Both the position numbers and the translations under genes were made by a program. Below the pieces are notes generated by a model that saw nothing but the letters and a program-made list of their open reading frames with translations, ran no database searches and was not told the origin of the DNA. From assembly GCA_900109435.1 (NCBI GenBank), contig FNZT01000008.1, positions 121,978-185,977 on the forward strand: DNA of 64,000 nt, in the 5' to 3' direction. The stretch comes from Ruminococcus sp. YRD2003. Lineage in GTDB: Bacteria; Bacillota; Clostridia; Oscillospirales; Ruminococcaceae. Positions within the stretch are counted from its first letter, which is position 1. Each line of letters starts with the position of its first letter. Below are positions 17,509 to 26,690 of the stretch, in pieces.

Positions 17509-18114
17509 TCAGCCGTCTGTGACCGCTGTCGTTTGCTCCGATGTATCGCCCGCGGCGGAAGTTGCTGCCTCCGCCGCGGGAGGTATGACATCGCTTCGCA
17601 CCCGAACATCCGTGAAGCTGATATGCAGCAGATTGTTCGGCATATCAAATGACGCGATATTGCCTGCGTTGTCGAGCATCAGCGTGTAGTCGCCTCCGTC
17701 GAGCGTGCCGTTTATCTCGAAGTGCCCTTCGCTCTCCCTGCCGCGCAGCTCGCTCTCGCGGGCGTTCTTGTCGACCGCTTCGATGAGGTTGCAGAGCATA
17801 GACTTCATTGGCAGCGCCGACTTTGGTACGGAAAAATTCAGCCCCTTATAGTCGGCGGTGACACTGCCGCTGCTGAATGTGAGCTTGACACCGCTGAGCG
17901 TGTTCGGCGAGTCGAATTCGGCTGTCCATTCACCGTCACCGAGGCGGGTCATCGTGCCCTCGGCGCTGAGCTTGTCAAGGCTTACGCTGACGGACGAGGT
18001 GAATGCGCAGCCGAGCTTGTTCTCGCGGACTGAGCTCCCGCCCATCGGCGACGAGCACGAGGTCAGGCAGAAAATCCCCGTAAATAGCAATACGGACGTA
18101 AAAAGTCTCTTCAT
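17509..18114 (-). CDS. Lipoprotein of unknown function
   Basis: A 201-aa protein with the lipoprotein signal 'MKRLFTSVLLFTGIFCLTSC', then a beta-rich domain of about 150 residues ('GEWTAEFDSPNTLSGVKLTF', 'GHFEINGTLDGGDYTLML') and an Ala/Thr-rich tail. I recognise no named family, although the layout resembles small Firmicute lipoproteins that monitor or assist envelope processes. GGAGAG precedes the start. It lies 80 bases after nnr and 108 bases before the GH16 gene on the same strand. Confidence 0.7.
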   Translation of the reverse strand: MKRLFTSVLLFTGIFCLTSCSSPMGGSSVRENKLGCAFTSSVSVSLDKLSAEGTMTRLGDGEWTAEFDSPNTLSGVKLTFSSGSVTADYKGLNFSVPKSALPMKSMLCNLIEAVDKNARESELRGRESEGHFEINGTLDGGDYTLMLDNAGNIASFDMPNNLLHISFTDVRVRSDVIPPAAEAATSAAGDTSEQTTAVTDG

Positions 18115-18194
18115 AATGATCTCTCCTATCGGAAAATTATGGTCCTTTATACGTCCGTTTTTTTGCAATTGGTAATTATATGAGCTCCACGCTC

Positions 18195-19895
18195 TCAGAC
18201 CTTCTGCTTCTGCTTTTCTTTGAGTATCCTGAATGCGTCCGAGATTGAGCCGACGATATCACGCGGGAGCATTGCCTCCTGTCCGAACTTTTCGGCTGCG
18301 GCATCGCCTGCAAGACCGTGCATATACACACCCGCGCAAGCCGCATCGAACGGAGAATAGCCCTGTGCCGCTATTGAGCCTATCATGCCCGCGAGTATGT
18401 CACCGCTGCCGCCGCGGCTCATACCCGGGTTGCCTGTGTGGTTGGCGGCTGTGTGGTTGGCGTCCGCAATGAGAGTCCCCGCACCCTTGAGCACGACTGT
18501 TATGCCATACTTTTCGGCGTATTTTTCGGCTACTGTCACACGGTTCTCGTTTATCATCTGCGTGTCGCATTGCAGCAGCCTTGCCATCTCGCCCGCGTGC
18601 GGAGTTATGATGATCTCGGACTTCCTGTTCATTAGTATTTCTATGTCCTCGGCTATGCAGTTTATTCCGTCTGCGTCGATTATTACGGGAACTTCGGCAT
18701 TCTGCACAACAAACCGCAGTATCTCCTTGGTGTCGTTCGTCACGCCCATTCCGCAGCCTATCACTATCGCTTTTGCTTTTTTCATCGCTTCAAGGAGTGC
18801 GTCCCTGCTGCTGTCAAAGAGCATATAACCGTAGTCGTCACACTCAGCCTCTATGTATGTCGCCTCGGGAGCGTGTACAGAGACCGTATCTATGCACTTC
18901 TCGACCGACATCAGCTTTACTGTGCCCGCGCCCGTGCGGAGGGCTCCCTGCACTGCAAATGCCGCGGCACCCCTCATTGCGGAGCTGCCCGCGATGACGA
19001 GCACACTGCCGAAGCTGCCCTTGTGAGAGTCCTTCTCGCGTTTGGGCGGGAAGCCTGCGAGGCTGTTCCTGTCAAGACGGATATATCCGCGTCCCTCGCC
19101 GCTTACGTCGCACGCCTGATGCGGGATGCCTATGTCTGCTATCGTTATCCTGCCGCAGTACTTGCGCAGCGGATACTGCGATATACCGAACTTTACGAAT
19201 CCGAGGCAGAGTGTCTCGTCCGCCTTGAATATTCCGGGCGAGACCGTACCCTTGACCGCGTCGCCGCCGCTCGGGATATCAAGGGCTATCTTATAGGCGC
19301 CCGTACCTATTGCGAATATCGCCTTTATGTCGTTTTCAAGCTCGCCGCGGTAGCCTGTGCCGAAGACGCCGTCAACGAGTATATCCGCTGAGACAATAGC
19401 CTCGCGGACGTCGGTCATACGCTGTTTCTCGCGGATGAGCAGGCGCTCGACAGGCGTGAGTTCCTTCTTGTTTTTCAGCTTGGAAACGTCCTTGTCCTGA
19501 ATGGTCATGTAGTCGAGCTCCGCCGCTTCTATCGCGGCTTCGATGTTGTCGCTCCTGTAGCCAGTCACCTTCCTGACCTTTTCGGGCAGACGCGCGAACA
19601 TCTCCTGCGCGAGCTCGGTTTTCGGAGCCTTGACGAGATTGACAACTGTTACGATATAGCCCTTGTAGATGAGCTTTTCCGCAGCTACGTAGCAGTCGCC
19701 GCCGTTATTGCCGCTTCCCGCAAGGAATACGACGTGCGTCTCCTCGGGAACAGTACCGTTTTCACGCGCACTGCACTGCATGATGAGCTCGGCGAGCTTT
19801 GCTCCCGCATTGAGCATCAGCTGTTTCTTCGTCACTCCGAGCTTTTCCGACTTCTCCTCGATGACCTGTACTTGTCTTGGTGTCAAAGCAAGCAT
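18195..19895 (-). CDS. nnr: Bifunctional NAD(P)H-hydrate epimerase / ADP-dependent dehydratase
   Basis: A 566-aa metabolite-repair enzyme. The N-terminal NnrE epimerase domain (to about 270) contains 'GSGNNGGDCYVAAE' and 'VDGVFGTGYRGEL'. The C-terminal NnrD (carbohydrate-kinase-like) domain contains 'KGSFGSVLVIAGS', 'ITPHAGEMARLL' and the active-site 'GGSGDILAGMIGS'. The product repairs damaged NADH and NADPH hydrates. The epimerase has an extra charged segment (about residues 115-160, 'DKDVSKLKNKKELTPVE') not usual in the family. AAAGGAG precedes the ATG. It is the second gene of an operon with the membrane protein at 19928 (32-base gap). Confidence 0.94.
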   Translation of the reverse strand: MLALTPRQVQVIEEKSEKLGVTKKQLMLNAGAKLAELIMQCSARENGTVPEETHVVFLAGSGNNGGDCYVAAEKLIYKGYIVTVVNLVKAPKTELAQEMFARLPEKVRKVTGYRSDNIEAAIEAAELDYMTIQDKDVSKLKNKKELTPVERLLIREKQRMTDVREAIVSADILVDGVFGTGYRGELENDIKAIFAIGTGAYKIALDIPSGGDAVKGTVSPGIFKADETLCLGFVKFGISQYPLRKYCGRITIADIGIPHQACDVSGEGRGYIRLDRNSLAGFPPKREKDSHKGSFGSVLVIAGSSAMRGAAAFAVQGALRTGAGTVKLMSVEKCIDTVSVHAPEATYIEAECDDYGYMLFDSSRDALLEAMKKAKAIVIGCGMGVTNDTKEILRFVVQNAEVPVIIDADGINCIAEDIEILMNRKSEIIITPHAGEMARLLQCDTQMINENRVTVAEKYAEKYGITVVLKGAGTLIADANHTAANHTGNPGMSRGGSGDILAGMIGSIAAQGYSPFDAACAGVYMHGLAGDAAAEKFGQEAMLPRDIVGSISDAFRILKEKQKQKV

Positions 19896-19927
19896 ATGTA
19901 TCCACTCCTTTTATTAAGAGCCTGTCC

Positions 19928-20482
19928 TTACTCGGAAAGCTCTTTATCTTCGTTTTCCTCCAGCTTTGCGCGGAGCGCCCGCGGGAGATTCTTCTTCATA
20001 TTCTCTATCATATTCTCATTCGGACAGAATATAAGGCGGGTACTGCCGTATGCTTCGTGGTCGAAATCGGCGTACCACTCTTCGGAGGCGATATTGCTCG
20101 TGGCGAATACCACCGTCATATCGTCGGTCTCCTCGGGGACGGAATCGTCGTATCTGCCGAATTCCCTGAACTTTCCCACGCTGACAGACAGCATCTCCCT
20201 GCGCTTTTTCTTTGCGATTATCTTGTCGATGTCGAGGTCGCCGTTGGTGAATGTGTACTCATACTCAACGTACATATTGGAGACGATGAAGTATGTGCCG
20301 TAGCCTGTTACCGCTGCGAGCGCGAGCCCCACGAACGGAAGCAGTCCCTGTCCGAGCATAAGCACCGAAAAACCAACGAGCATGACTGCGATGACTATGC
20401 CTCCGACGAGTATTATCACTCTCTTTGCCTTGTCTGAGCCTGTGAGTTCCTTCTTTACGAGATGCTCCGCAAAATTATCCAT
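19928..20482 (-). CDS. Small membrane protein, DUF6106-like
   Basis: A 184-aa protein with two adjacent hydrophobic helices (about 22-70) and a C-terminal cytoplasmic domain with 'YEYTFTNGDLDIDKIIAKKKR', a pattern I associate with DUF6106 proteins of Ruminococcaceae (from memory, not checked). It ends in a charged Lys/Glu tail. GAGGA lies 8 bases before the start. It precedes nnr in an operon and has a clear promoter. Function unknown. Confidence 0.75.
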   Translation of the reverse strand: MDNFAEHLVKKELTGSDKAKRVIILVGGIVIAVMLVGFSVLMLGQGLLPFVGLALAAVTGYGTYFIVSNMYVEYEYTFTNGDLDIDKIIAKKKRREMLSVSVGKFREFGRYDDSVPEETDDMTVVFATSNIASEEWYADFDHEAYGSTRLIFCPNENMIENMKKNLPRALRAKLEENEDKELSE

Positions 20483-20590
20483 TCTTTATCCTCATTTCAC
20501 CAAGGCTGCACCGCTCGGACCTGTCTGACGGCTTTGTTTCGTATTATCCGTCGTCCTGCAAGGTGCTGCCTTAAATTTCATACAAATATT

Positions 20591-20619
20591 ATTGTAGCAC
20601 ATCGTTTCGGAAATTGCAA
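20591..20619 (-). promoter_or_regulatory. Promoter of the DUF6106-like/nnr operon
   Basis: On the minus strand TTGCAA (20614-20619) and TACAAT (20591-20596) are 17 bases apart, about 110 bases upstream of the first start codon. Confidence 0.65.
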
Positions 20620-20634
20620 CAGGTGCGAAAAAAA

Positions 20635-20663
20635 ATCCCCCCTGACTCTCTGTCGGGGGGGAT
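20635..20663 (-). terminator. Strong terminator after the Cys-rich peptide gene
   Basis: ATCCCCCC pairs with GGGGGGAT around a 13-base loop, and on the minus strand is followed by eight T residues. It lies about 75 bases beyond the stop of the 45-aa gene and upstream of the next promoter, so it separates the two units. Confidence 0.85.
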
Positions 20664-20739
20664 GATCCGCGAAGCTGAGGTATACTCGGTGCTTTTGCAA
20701 TAAGGTCAATTATGACATTTTGCAATAGCGGCAGGCTTA

Positions 20740-20877
20740 TCAGCAGCCGCAGCCGCAGCCGTTGTTATTGCCGCAGTCGTTGCAGCCGCAGCCGCAGTTG
20801 GAGAAGAGAAGGATGAAAATGAGAATGAGGAGGATTATCCACATACAGTTGTTTCCCTCGAAGCATGAATTACACAT
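20740..20877 (-). CDS. 45-aa Cys/Gly-rich single-pass membrane peptide
   Basis: The frame reads an N-terminal 'MCNSCFEGNNCMW', one strongly hydrophobic helix of about 14 residues (13-26, Ile/Leu/Phe), and a tail of Cys, Gly and Asn ('NCGCGCNDCGNNNGCGCGC'). Eleven of 45 residues are Cys. GGAGAG lies 9 bases before the ATG and a strong terminator follows, so it is a separate small gene. Similar peptides are sometimes labelled chorion-like high-cysteine proteins. It might bind metal, form disulfides at the envelope, or act in sporulation; none of these is shown by the sequence. Confidence 0.75.
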   Translation of the reverse strand: MCNSCFEGNNCMWIILLILIFILLFSNCGCGCNDCGNNNGCGCGC

Positions 20878-21093
20878 AATTGAATCTCTCCTTTGAGTAA
20901 GTTTTATTTGAAGCGCTTCGTTTGCGTTTCATAGTACATAGTATGCCTCAGCCGAAATTGTGTTACAATTTTTTTCCTCATATCTGTGTTTCGACTGTTA
21001 TCGCGCTTTTGCGGTGGCATAATATATATTGATGCGCCGATCGTATCCTTAGTCAGCTACGCATCAACAGTGCAGAACAAAGGAGGAGAATCA

Positions 21094-23436
21094 ATGATAA
21101 ATACAGACAGATTCACCCAAAAGGCTTCCGAGATCATTGAGGGAGCCATCGAAACAGCTTCCGAAATGGGACACACCTACGTCGGGAGCGAGCACATACT
21201 GCTCGCCATGACCCGCGACGGCACTTCGGCGGCGGCGGAGATACTCATCGACAACGGCGTCGCTTACGACGACCTCCGCCGTGTCATAGTCGAGCTTGTC
21301 GGTCTCGGTACGCCGTCAATACTCAGCCACCGCTACTTCACGACTGCCACAAAGCGGATACTTGAAAATTCCTTTGCCATTGCCCAGAGCGACAAGAAGA
21401 AACAGGCTGCTCCCGAACACATCCTCGCCTCAATTATAAAGGAATCGTCGTGCAGCGCCTGTACGGTCATCAAAAAGGCCGGCGGAAGTATGACCGGGAT
21501 TTGCAGTGAGCTCGAGATGATCGGCTCGTCGGAGGTCAGGGGCGAGCTCTACGAAGCGATTAAACCAAAGCTCTCGCACCTGCCAAATCTCTTCCGCTAC
21601 GGGAAGAATCTCACGGACATAGCTCTTGTCAAGAAGAACGACCCGCTTATCGGACGCATAAGCGAGGTCGAGCGCGTATTGCAGGTGCTCTCGCGCCGCA
21701 GCAAGAACAACCCCTGCCTCATCGGTGAGGCGGGGGTCGGAAAAACTGCGATAGTTGAGGGCGTAGCAGGGCTGTTCGTGCGGAATCTTGTGCCCGATTC
21801 ACTGAAAAACAAGTACATCTTCTCACTCGACCTCGCCTCGCTGCTCTCGGGCGCGAAGTACCGCGGCGACTTCGAGGAGAGGATCAAAGCGTGCCTCGAC
21901 GAGGCTGTCAACGCAGGCAACATAATCCTCTTCATCGACGAGATACACATGATCGTCGGCGCCGGTGCCGCTGAGGGCGCCATCGATGCCGCCAACATCA
22001 TGAAGCCCCAGCTTTCGCGCGGTGAATTGCAGATAATCGGAGCTACGACCGTCGAGGAGTTCAGCCGCACGATCGAAAAGGACTCCGCGCTTGAAAGGCG
22101 GTTTCAGCCGATACAGGTCAGCGAGCCCGACACCGAAAGCTGCATCGAGATGATACGCGGGCTGAAAAGCCGCTATGAAGCCTACCACGGCGTCGAGATA
22201 CCCGACAGCATGATAGATGCCGCTGTCAATATGGCGACACGGTATATATCCGACCGCTTCCTCCCCGACAAGGCGATAGATGTCATTGACGAGGCGTGCG
22301 CGTGCGCAAAGATACGTCGTGACACAGGAGCACGGAAAAAGGACTCGCGGTTCATTGAGCTTCGCGGCAGGAACGTCGATATGCGAAGGCTCGGGCACTT
22401 CATCGGAAACGGCGAGAAGCCCGTCCTCACTGTCGAGGACATCATGTCTGTTATCTCGGGCAAGACCGGCATCCCCCTCAGCAGAGTCAGCGTTGAAGAT
22501 GCTGTGAAACTCACCTTCCTCGAGAAGGAACTTTCCGAACGCGTCATCGGGCACTCATACGCTGTAAAAAAGGTAACAAATGCGGTCTGCCGCGCAAAAT
22601 CGGGACTCCGTGAGAGCGGTCGTCCTGCTGCATCGTTCCTGTTTGCAGGTCCGTCGGGAGTCGGCAAGACCGAGCTCGCCCGCGCACTCGCCGAGAATCT
22701 GTACGGCTCGGAGAAAAAGCTGATACGCGTTGATATGTCGGAGTATATGGAGAAGCACTCCGTCTCTAAGCTGATAGGCGCGCCTCCCGGCTATGCGGGC
22801 TACGACGACAAGAACACCTCCCTCTGCGACAGAGTGCGCCGCGACCCGTACTCGCTCATTCTCTTCGACGAGATAGAGAAAGCCGACCCCGAGGTGCTGA
22901 ATATTCTGCTTCAGGTCATGGACTACGGCACACTCACGGATTCGGCGCTGCGTAAGGTGAGCTTCCGAAACTGTATGATGATAATGACTTCAAATGTCGG
23001 TGCGGAGGAGCTCACGGGGAAGGCGTCGCTCGGCTTTGGTACGGAACAGGACGAGGCTGACGAGATGCGTGTGCTCGAGGCGGTACGTTCTCATTTCACC
23101 CCTGAGTTCACGGGACGTATTGACGAGATAATCGTCTTCCGCAGTCTTGAACAGGAGGACCTCCTCAAGATAAGCCGCAAGGCAATAGACGACCTCAGCG
23201 GACGTGCAAAGGCTCTCGGGATAGAGGTCAGCTATACGGAGGAGGTCGTGCAGGCTATTGCCGCCGCGAAGGAGACCGTCAGATACGGCGCGCGCCCGAT
23301 AAAGCGGCGTGTTACGGATATGATCGAGAATGAGCTTGCGAAAATGATAATCGCGTCAAGAATAAAAAGCGGCGATGCTGTCAGCATCGCCGCAGAAGGC
23401 GGACATATTCTCATAAGCAAGGGCGTGACCGTCTGA
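21094..23436 (+). CDS. ClpC/ClpA-like AAA+ unfoldase
   Basis: A 780-aa Hsp100 protein. It has N-terminal Clp repeats (about 1-145), AAA-1 with Walker A 'GEAGVGKT' and Walker B 'ILFIDEIH', AAA-2 with 'GPSGVGKTELARAL' and 'LILFDEIEKA', and the C-terminal ClpB-D2 small domain. The region between the two ATPase modules is short and lacks an obvious ClpC coiled-coil/UVR middle domain. It would unfold substrates for ClpP or act alone. ATG 21094 is preceded by AAAGGAGGAG; the frame extends 36 codons upstream without a site. No McsA, McsB or CtsR gene is adjacent. Confidence 0.92.
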   Translation: MINTDRFTQKASEIIEGAIETASEMGHTYVGSEHILLAMTRDGTSAAAEILIDNGVAYDDLRRVIVELVGLGTPSILSHRYFTTATKRILENSFAIAQSDKKKQAAPEHILASIIKESSCSACTVIKKAGGSMTGICSELEMIGSSEVRGELYEAIKPKLSHLPNLFRYGKNLTDIALVKKNDPLIGRISEVERVLQVLSRRSKNNPCLIGEAGVGKTAIVEGVAGLFVRNLVPDSLKNKYIFSLDLASLLSGAKYRGDFEERIKACLDEAVNAGNIILFIDEIHMIVGAGAAEGAIDAANIMKPQLSRGELQIIGATTVEEFSRTIEKDSALERRFQPIQVSEPDTESCIEMIRGLKSRYEAYHGVEIPDSMIDAAVNMATRYISDRFLPDKAIDVIDEACACAKIRRDTGARKKDSRFIELRGRNVDMRRLGHFIGNGEKPVLTVEDIMSVISGKTGIPLSRVSVEDAVKLTFLEKELSERVIGHSYAVKKVTNAVCRAKSGLRESGRPAASFLFAGPSGVGKTELARALAENLYGSEKKLIRVDMSEYMEKHSVSKLIGAPPGYAGYDDKNTSLCDRVRRDPYSLILFDEIEKADPEVLNILLQVMDYGTLTDSALRKVSFRNCMMIMTSNVGAEELTGKASLGFGTEQDEADEMRVLEAVRSHFTPEFTGRIDEIIVFRSLEQEDLLKISRKAIDDLSGRAKALGIEVSYTEEVVQAIAAAKETVRYGARPIKRRVTDMIENELAKMIIASRIKSGDAVSIAAEGGHILISKGVTV

Positions 23437-23437
23437 A

Positions 23438-23480
23438 GAGCCGCAGTTCAGGGCTCCGCGGACGGCAGAGCCCGCGGCTT
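23438..23480 (+). terminator. GC-rich hairpin after the ClpC-like gene
   Basis: AGCCGC and GGGCTC pair with GAGCCC and GCGGCT in a two-part stem. There is no long T run, so termination strength is uncertain. It lies between convergent genes. Confidence 0.45.
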
Positions 23481-23498
23481 TACTGCCGTCGGACATCC

Positions 23499-26414
23499 CT
23501 ATCCTACTATGACCGTCGCTTTGACTTTTCGCAGTGTCTCGGGAATATACGGGTCGGTGACCGTATCTATCACGGGCTCGCCGCTGCTGAAACTGACCCT
23601 GCGTATGCGCGTATGGCGGCACGGGTCGTAAAGCGGGTCGCTCGCATATGTTCCGCAGCCCTTGGAGGCATGAGATGAGGGGCGTGCGTGGTAGACGATA
23701 AGCGTATCGCCGTTCGTGTCCCTGACGAAGCAGTTGTGCCCCGGTCCCGATTCGCCGACGAGGTCAGAGGTGGAGAGCACCGGCTTGTCAAGCTTTTTCC
23801 AGCTTCCGATATTCATGAGGTCGGCATTGATATCCGCCTCCATACGCCCGACACAATACTCCGAGCCCGTACCCGATGCCGAGAAGTAGACATATACCTT
23901 CTTGTCGGTCTTGAGCACGGCAGCGCCTTCGTTGACACGGTGGTTGACGAGCTCCCAGTCATATTCGGGCTTGGTGAGGAGTATGGGCGCGGAGGTGAGC
24001 TTCCACGGCTCACGCGGGTCTATCTCTGCCATAAACAGCGAAGAATCACCCTTTATCTCCGCCCAGATAACGTAGTGCTTTCCGTTGTTTTCAAAGTAGG
24101 TCATATCCAGTGAGAAGCTTTTGAAGGAGTCGGTATCTCCCGCAGATGCCTGCATTTGTCCGCACTCCGTCCACGGGTCGAGGTACGGGTTATCACCCTC
24201 GCATCTCAGCACATACGGGCGTATCGCCCATATGTCCGAGCTCGAGCCCGCTGCGAAGAAGATGTACCACACTCCGCCTATCTTGTGCATTTCAGGCGCC
24301 CAGATGTGCTTCGCCATAATGCCGCTCGAATGTGCTTTCCATATTGTTTTTTCCTCGGCTCTTGCAAGTCCCTCTATGGTCGGGCTGCAACGCAGGACTA
24401 TCCTGTCATAGCCCTTGTCGACACTCCCGTAGGCGGGGTATGATGCCGTGAAATAGTAATAGCCGTTTTCGCCGTCAACGATGTAGGGGTCGGCACGCTC
24501 CTCTATAAAGGGGTTGGGGTAGCCTTTTGCTGCCTCTGTGAGCTCTCCCGTTATCGTGTGGACGCCTCTGTCACTTGTGTCGACGACTGCATACTGGTCG
24601 GCGGCGTCCCATTTTACCTCTATATCAGCCGTGGAGCCGTCGCTGAACTCCGCCGTCACCGTCGAGGGATGAAAGGTCTTTACCCCGTATGAACACTGAT
24701 ACACAGGTGACTTTATCCTGCTCATCACAGGCTGTATGCCGTCCGACGGGAATGCGTTCACAAGAGCATTGTACTGGTCGCCGTTTATCGGTATCACATA
24801 GCCGTGGCGCGGCGTGAAGTCGAAGCTGTACTGTCCGCGGCTGACGGTGGTGAAGTTCTCGAGGTCTGTCGTCGACTGCATTACGTAGTAGCCGTTGCCG
24901 TATGCGTCCGACATCATCAGCCACTCGTCCGTGCCGAGTTTCCTGTAGATATTCGGTCCCTCAACACCGATGCTGCCCTCGGAGACCTGTTTTATCTCCT
25001 TGTACGGACCTGACGCATTCTCGGACTTGGCGAGATAAATGCGCTTGTTGGTCTCGTTCTTGTAGTACATATAGTATGTGCCGTTCTCGAAGATGATATC
25101 GGAATCGATAGCGTCATTCCCGTTCGCGGGCGCAAAGAGCAGCGCGGGGGCTGTATCAAGCTTTTTGAGGTCCTTGCTGTAGGCGTAATACATTATCGTG
25201 CGGTCGTCTATACCCGGTACCCTCGCCGCAAAGTATATCATGTATGACTGCTTGGCAGGGTCGTATATTGCCTGCGGTGCCCATGCCCTGTCGGCGCCCT
25301 GCATATTCGGGTACTTGTTCGCTATCGGGATTATCGTCTCGTCGAACCAGTGAACAAGGTCGGTCGATGCCGCGGAGAGGAGGTTGCGGTTGCTGTTCCA
25401 GCCGAGCGAGGACTTCATATCCGTCGCGAGCATATGGTACAGTCCGTCCTCGCCCTTGAAGATGTACGGGTCGCGGATACACTTCGTGCCCGAGCTCGAA
25501 CCCCATACTGCCTTGCCGCCGTTGAGTGCCTTAAAGTTGTAGCCGTCGAGGCTGACCGCGTATGACAGGCGCTCCTGCTCGGGAGCGTTGCCGAGGAAGT
25601 ACGCAAACAGGTACGCTACATCGGGCTTTGAGTACGGTATCTCGCAGTATGGCTCGATATCCGTCTTCGCGCCGAGTATCTGCTGTGTGAGGAGGGCGTA
25701 GTCCTTCTCGTTCACTATATTGTCAGTGTTGAGGTCGGCAGCCGCGGAGAGTATGTCGTCTGTTCCGTTCAGCACCGCTTTCTCCATCAGTATGCGGTCA
25801 AAGGTGTCGACGGAGCCGTCGGAGTTGAGGTCTCCGCGAATGAGCCTGTATGTGTTGCCGACCGGGCGTATGTAGAACTTCTGTCCCTCGCCTCCCCAGT
25901 AGTCCCACTGGTCGATGTCGGCTCCATTGTCGTAGCTGATGTCGTAAACGTCGAGTGCCGCATTCCCCGAGCACTCAGCCGTGATGTAGTAGGCGTCGTC
26001 GGTACGGTGGAGAATGAATCTCTGTGCGGGCGAATCTGTAAATTCGTCGAGATATATCGTGTTTCCGTTGGTGCTGTCACCGTTTCTGACCGTCATTGCG
26101 CGGGAGTTGTCCTCCGCGGAGAGGATATTGCACTTTCCGCCGCCTGCGGATACTATCCTCCACTGCTGTGACTTGCCGCCGAGACGCTCCCACTGGTGGA
26201 CGTTGCCGTCGCTCGCGGCAGTTACGAACTTGCCGCTCAGCCGCACCATTATCGTGTAGTCGGCACCGCTCACGACGTCGCCGAAGCTGTCCGCATACAC
26301 CGCAGACAGCGGCTCCGCGGCGTCCGAACTGCGGGCAGAAGCGGGCAGCGGAGCCGAAACTGCAGCGAGTCCAACGCACATAGTAAGTGCGGCGAGTCTT
26401 GATTTCCTGCTCAT
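23499..26414 (-). CDS. Secreted ricin lectin-dockerin-GH43-GH43 enzyme
   Basis: A 971-aa cellulosomal enzyme. After a signal peptide (1-28) come a ricin-B-type lectin (CBM13-like, about 50-190, with 'QQW' and 'QKFYI' repeats), an internal dockerin (194-249, 'GDLNSDGSVDTFDRILMEK' and 'ADLNTDNIVNEKDYALLTQQ'), a GH43-like propeller (about 262-560, 'CIRDPYIFKGEDGLYHML'), a Big_4-type Ig-like link (about 575-640), and a second GH43 ('EERADPYIVDGENGYYYF', 'NEGAAVLKTDKKVYVYFSAS'). Targets are probably arabinose- or galactose-containing side chains. The dockerin's mid-protein position is unusual. GGAGG precedes the start. Confidence 0.9.
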   Translation of the reverse strand: MSRKSRLAALTMCVGLAAVSAPLPASARSSDAAEPLSAVYADSFGDVVSGADYTIMVRLSGKFVTAASDGNVHQWERLGGKSQQWRIVSAGGGKCNILSAEDNSRAMTVRNGDSTNGNTIYLDEFTDSPAQRFILHRTDDAYYITAECSGNAALDVYDISYDNGADIDQWDYWGGEGQKFYIRPVGNTYRLIRGDLNSDGSVDTFDRILMEKAVLNGTDDILSAAADLNTDNIVNEKDYALLTQQILGAKTDIEPYCEIPYSKPDVAYLFAYFLGNAPEQERLSYAVSLDGYNFKALNGGKAVWGSSSGTKCIRDPYIFKGEDGLYHMLATDMKSSLGWNSNRNLLSAASTDLVHWFDETIIPIANKYPNMQGADRAWAPQAIYDPAKQSYMIYFAARVPGIDDRTIMYYAYSKDLKKLDTAPALLFAPANGNDAIDSDIIFENGTYYMYYKNETNKRIYLAKSENASGPYKEIKQVSEGSIGVEGPNIYRKLGTDEWLMMSDAYGNGYYVMQSTTDLENFTTVSRGQYSFDFTPRHGYVIPINGDQYNALVNAFPSDGIQPVMSRIKSPVYQCSYGVKTFHPSTVTAEFSDGSTADIEVKWDAADQYAVVDTSDRGVHTITGELTEAAKGYPNPFIEERADPYIVDGENGYYYFTASYPAYGSVDKGYDRIVLRCSPTIEGLARAEEKTIWKAHSSGIMAKHIWAPEMHKIGGVWYIFFAAGSSSDIWAIRPYVLRCEGDNPYLDPWTECGQMQASAGDTDSFKSFSLDMTYFENNGKHYVIWAEIKGDSSLFMAEIDPREPWKLTSAPILLTKPEYDWELVNHRVNEGAAVLKTDKKVYVYFSASGTGSEYCVGRMEADINADLMNIGSWKKLDKPVLSTSDLVGESGPGHNCFVRDTNGDTLIVYHARPSSHASKGCGTYASDPLYDPCRHTRIRRVSFSSGEPVIDTVTDPYIPETLRKVKATVIVG

Positions 26415-26567
26415 GTATCAAACCTCCGTTCTTTTAGCAAAAATCGCAACTGATATGGTAATTTCATTATATCACGACTGAACTCTCCGTGTCAATGATA
26501 ATATGTGCGGAGTTTTGAAATGGTCAAAATGTCCAAATCATCAAGAAATAATTGTGCGATATGCGGA

Positions 26568-26596
26568 TTGTAATAGTTTGTTAATAATGGTATAAT
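26568..26596 (+). promoter_or_regulatory. Promoter of the GH30 gene
   Basis: TTGTAA (26568-26573) and TATAAT (26591-26596) are 17 bases apart. The leader of about 90 bases ends in AAAGGGGA before the ATG. The remaining bases 26415-26567 hold no gene. Confidence 0.65.
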
Positions 26597-26690
26597 TATG
26601 ATGTGAAGATATATGCAATAATCAGATTAGGGTATAATCAGACAAGGGATTGATTAAGAGGGTATTTTTATTACAAAGGGGATTTTTACT

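Noticed and set aside
20910-20919. Palindrome GAAGCGCTTC upstream of the Cys-rich peptide gene, resembling a LacI/CcpA-type site
   Set aside because: Only 10 bp and a single occurrence; it does not match the full cre consensus, so there is no support beyond chance.
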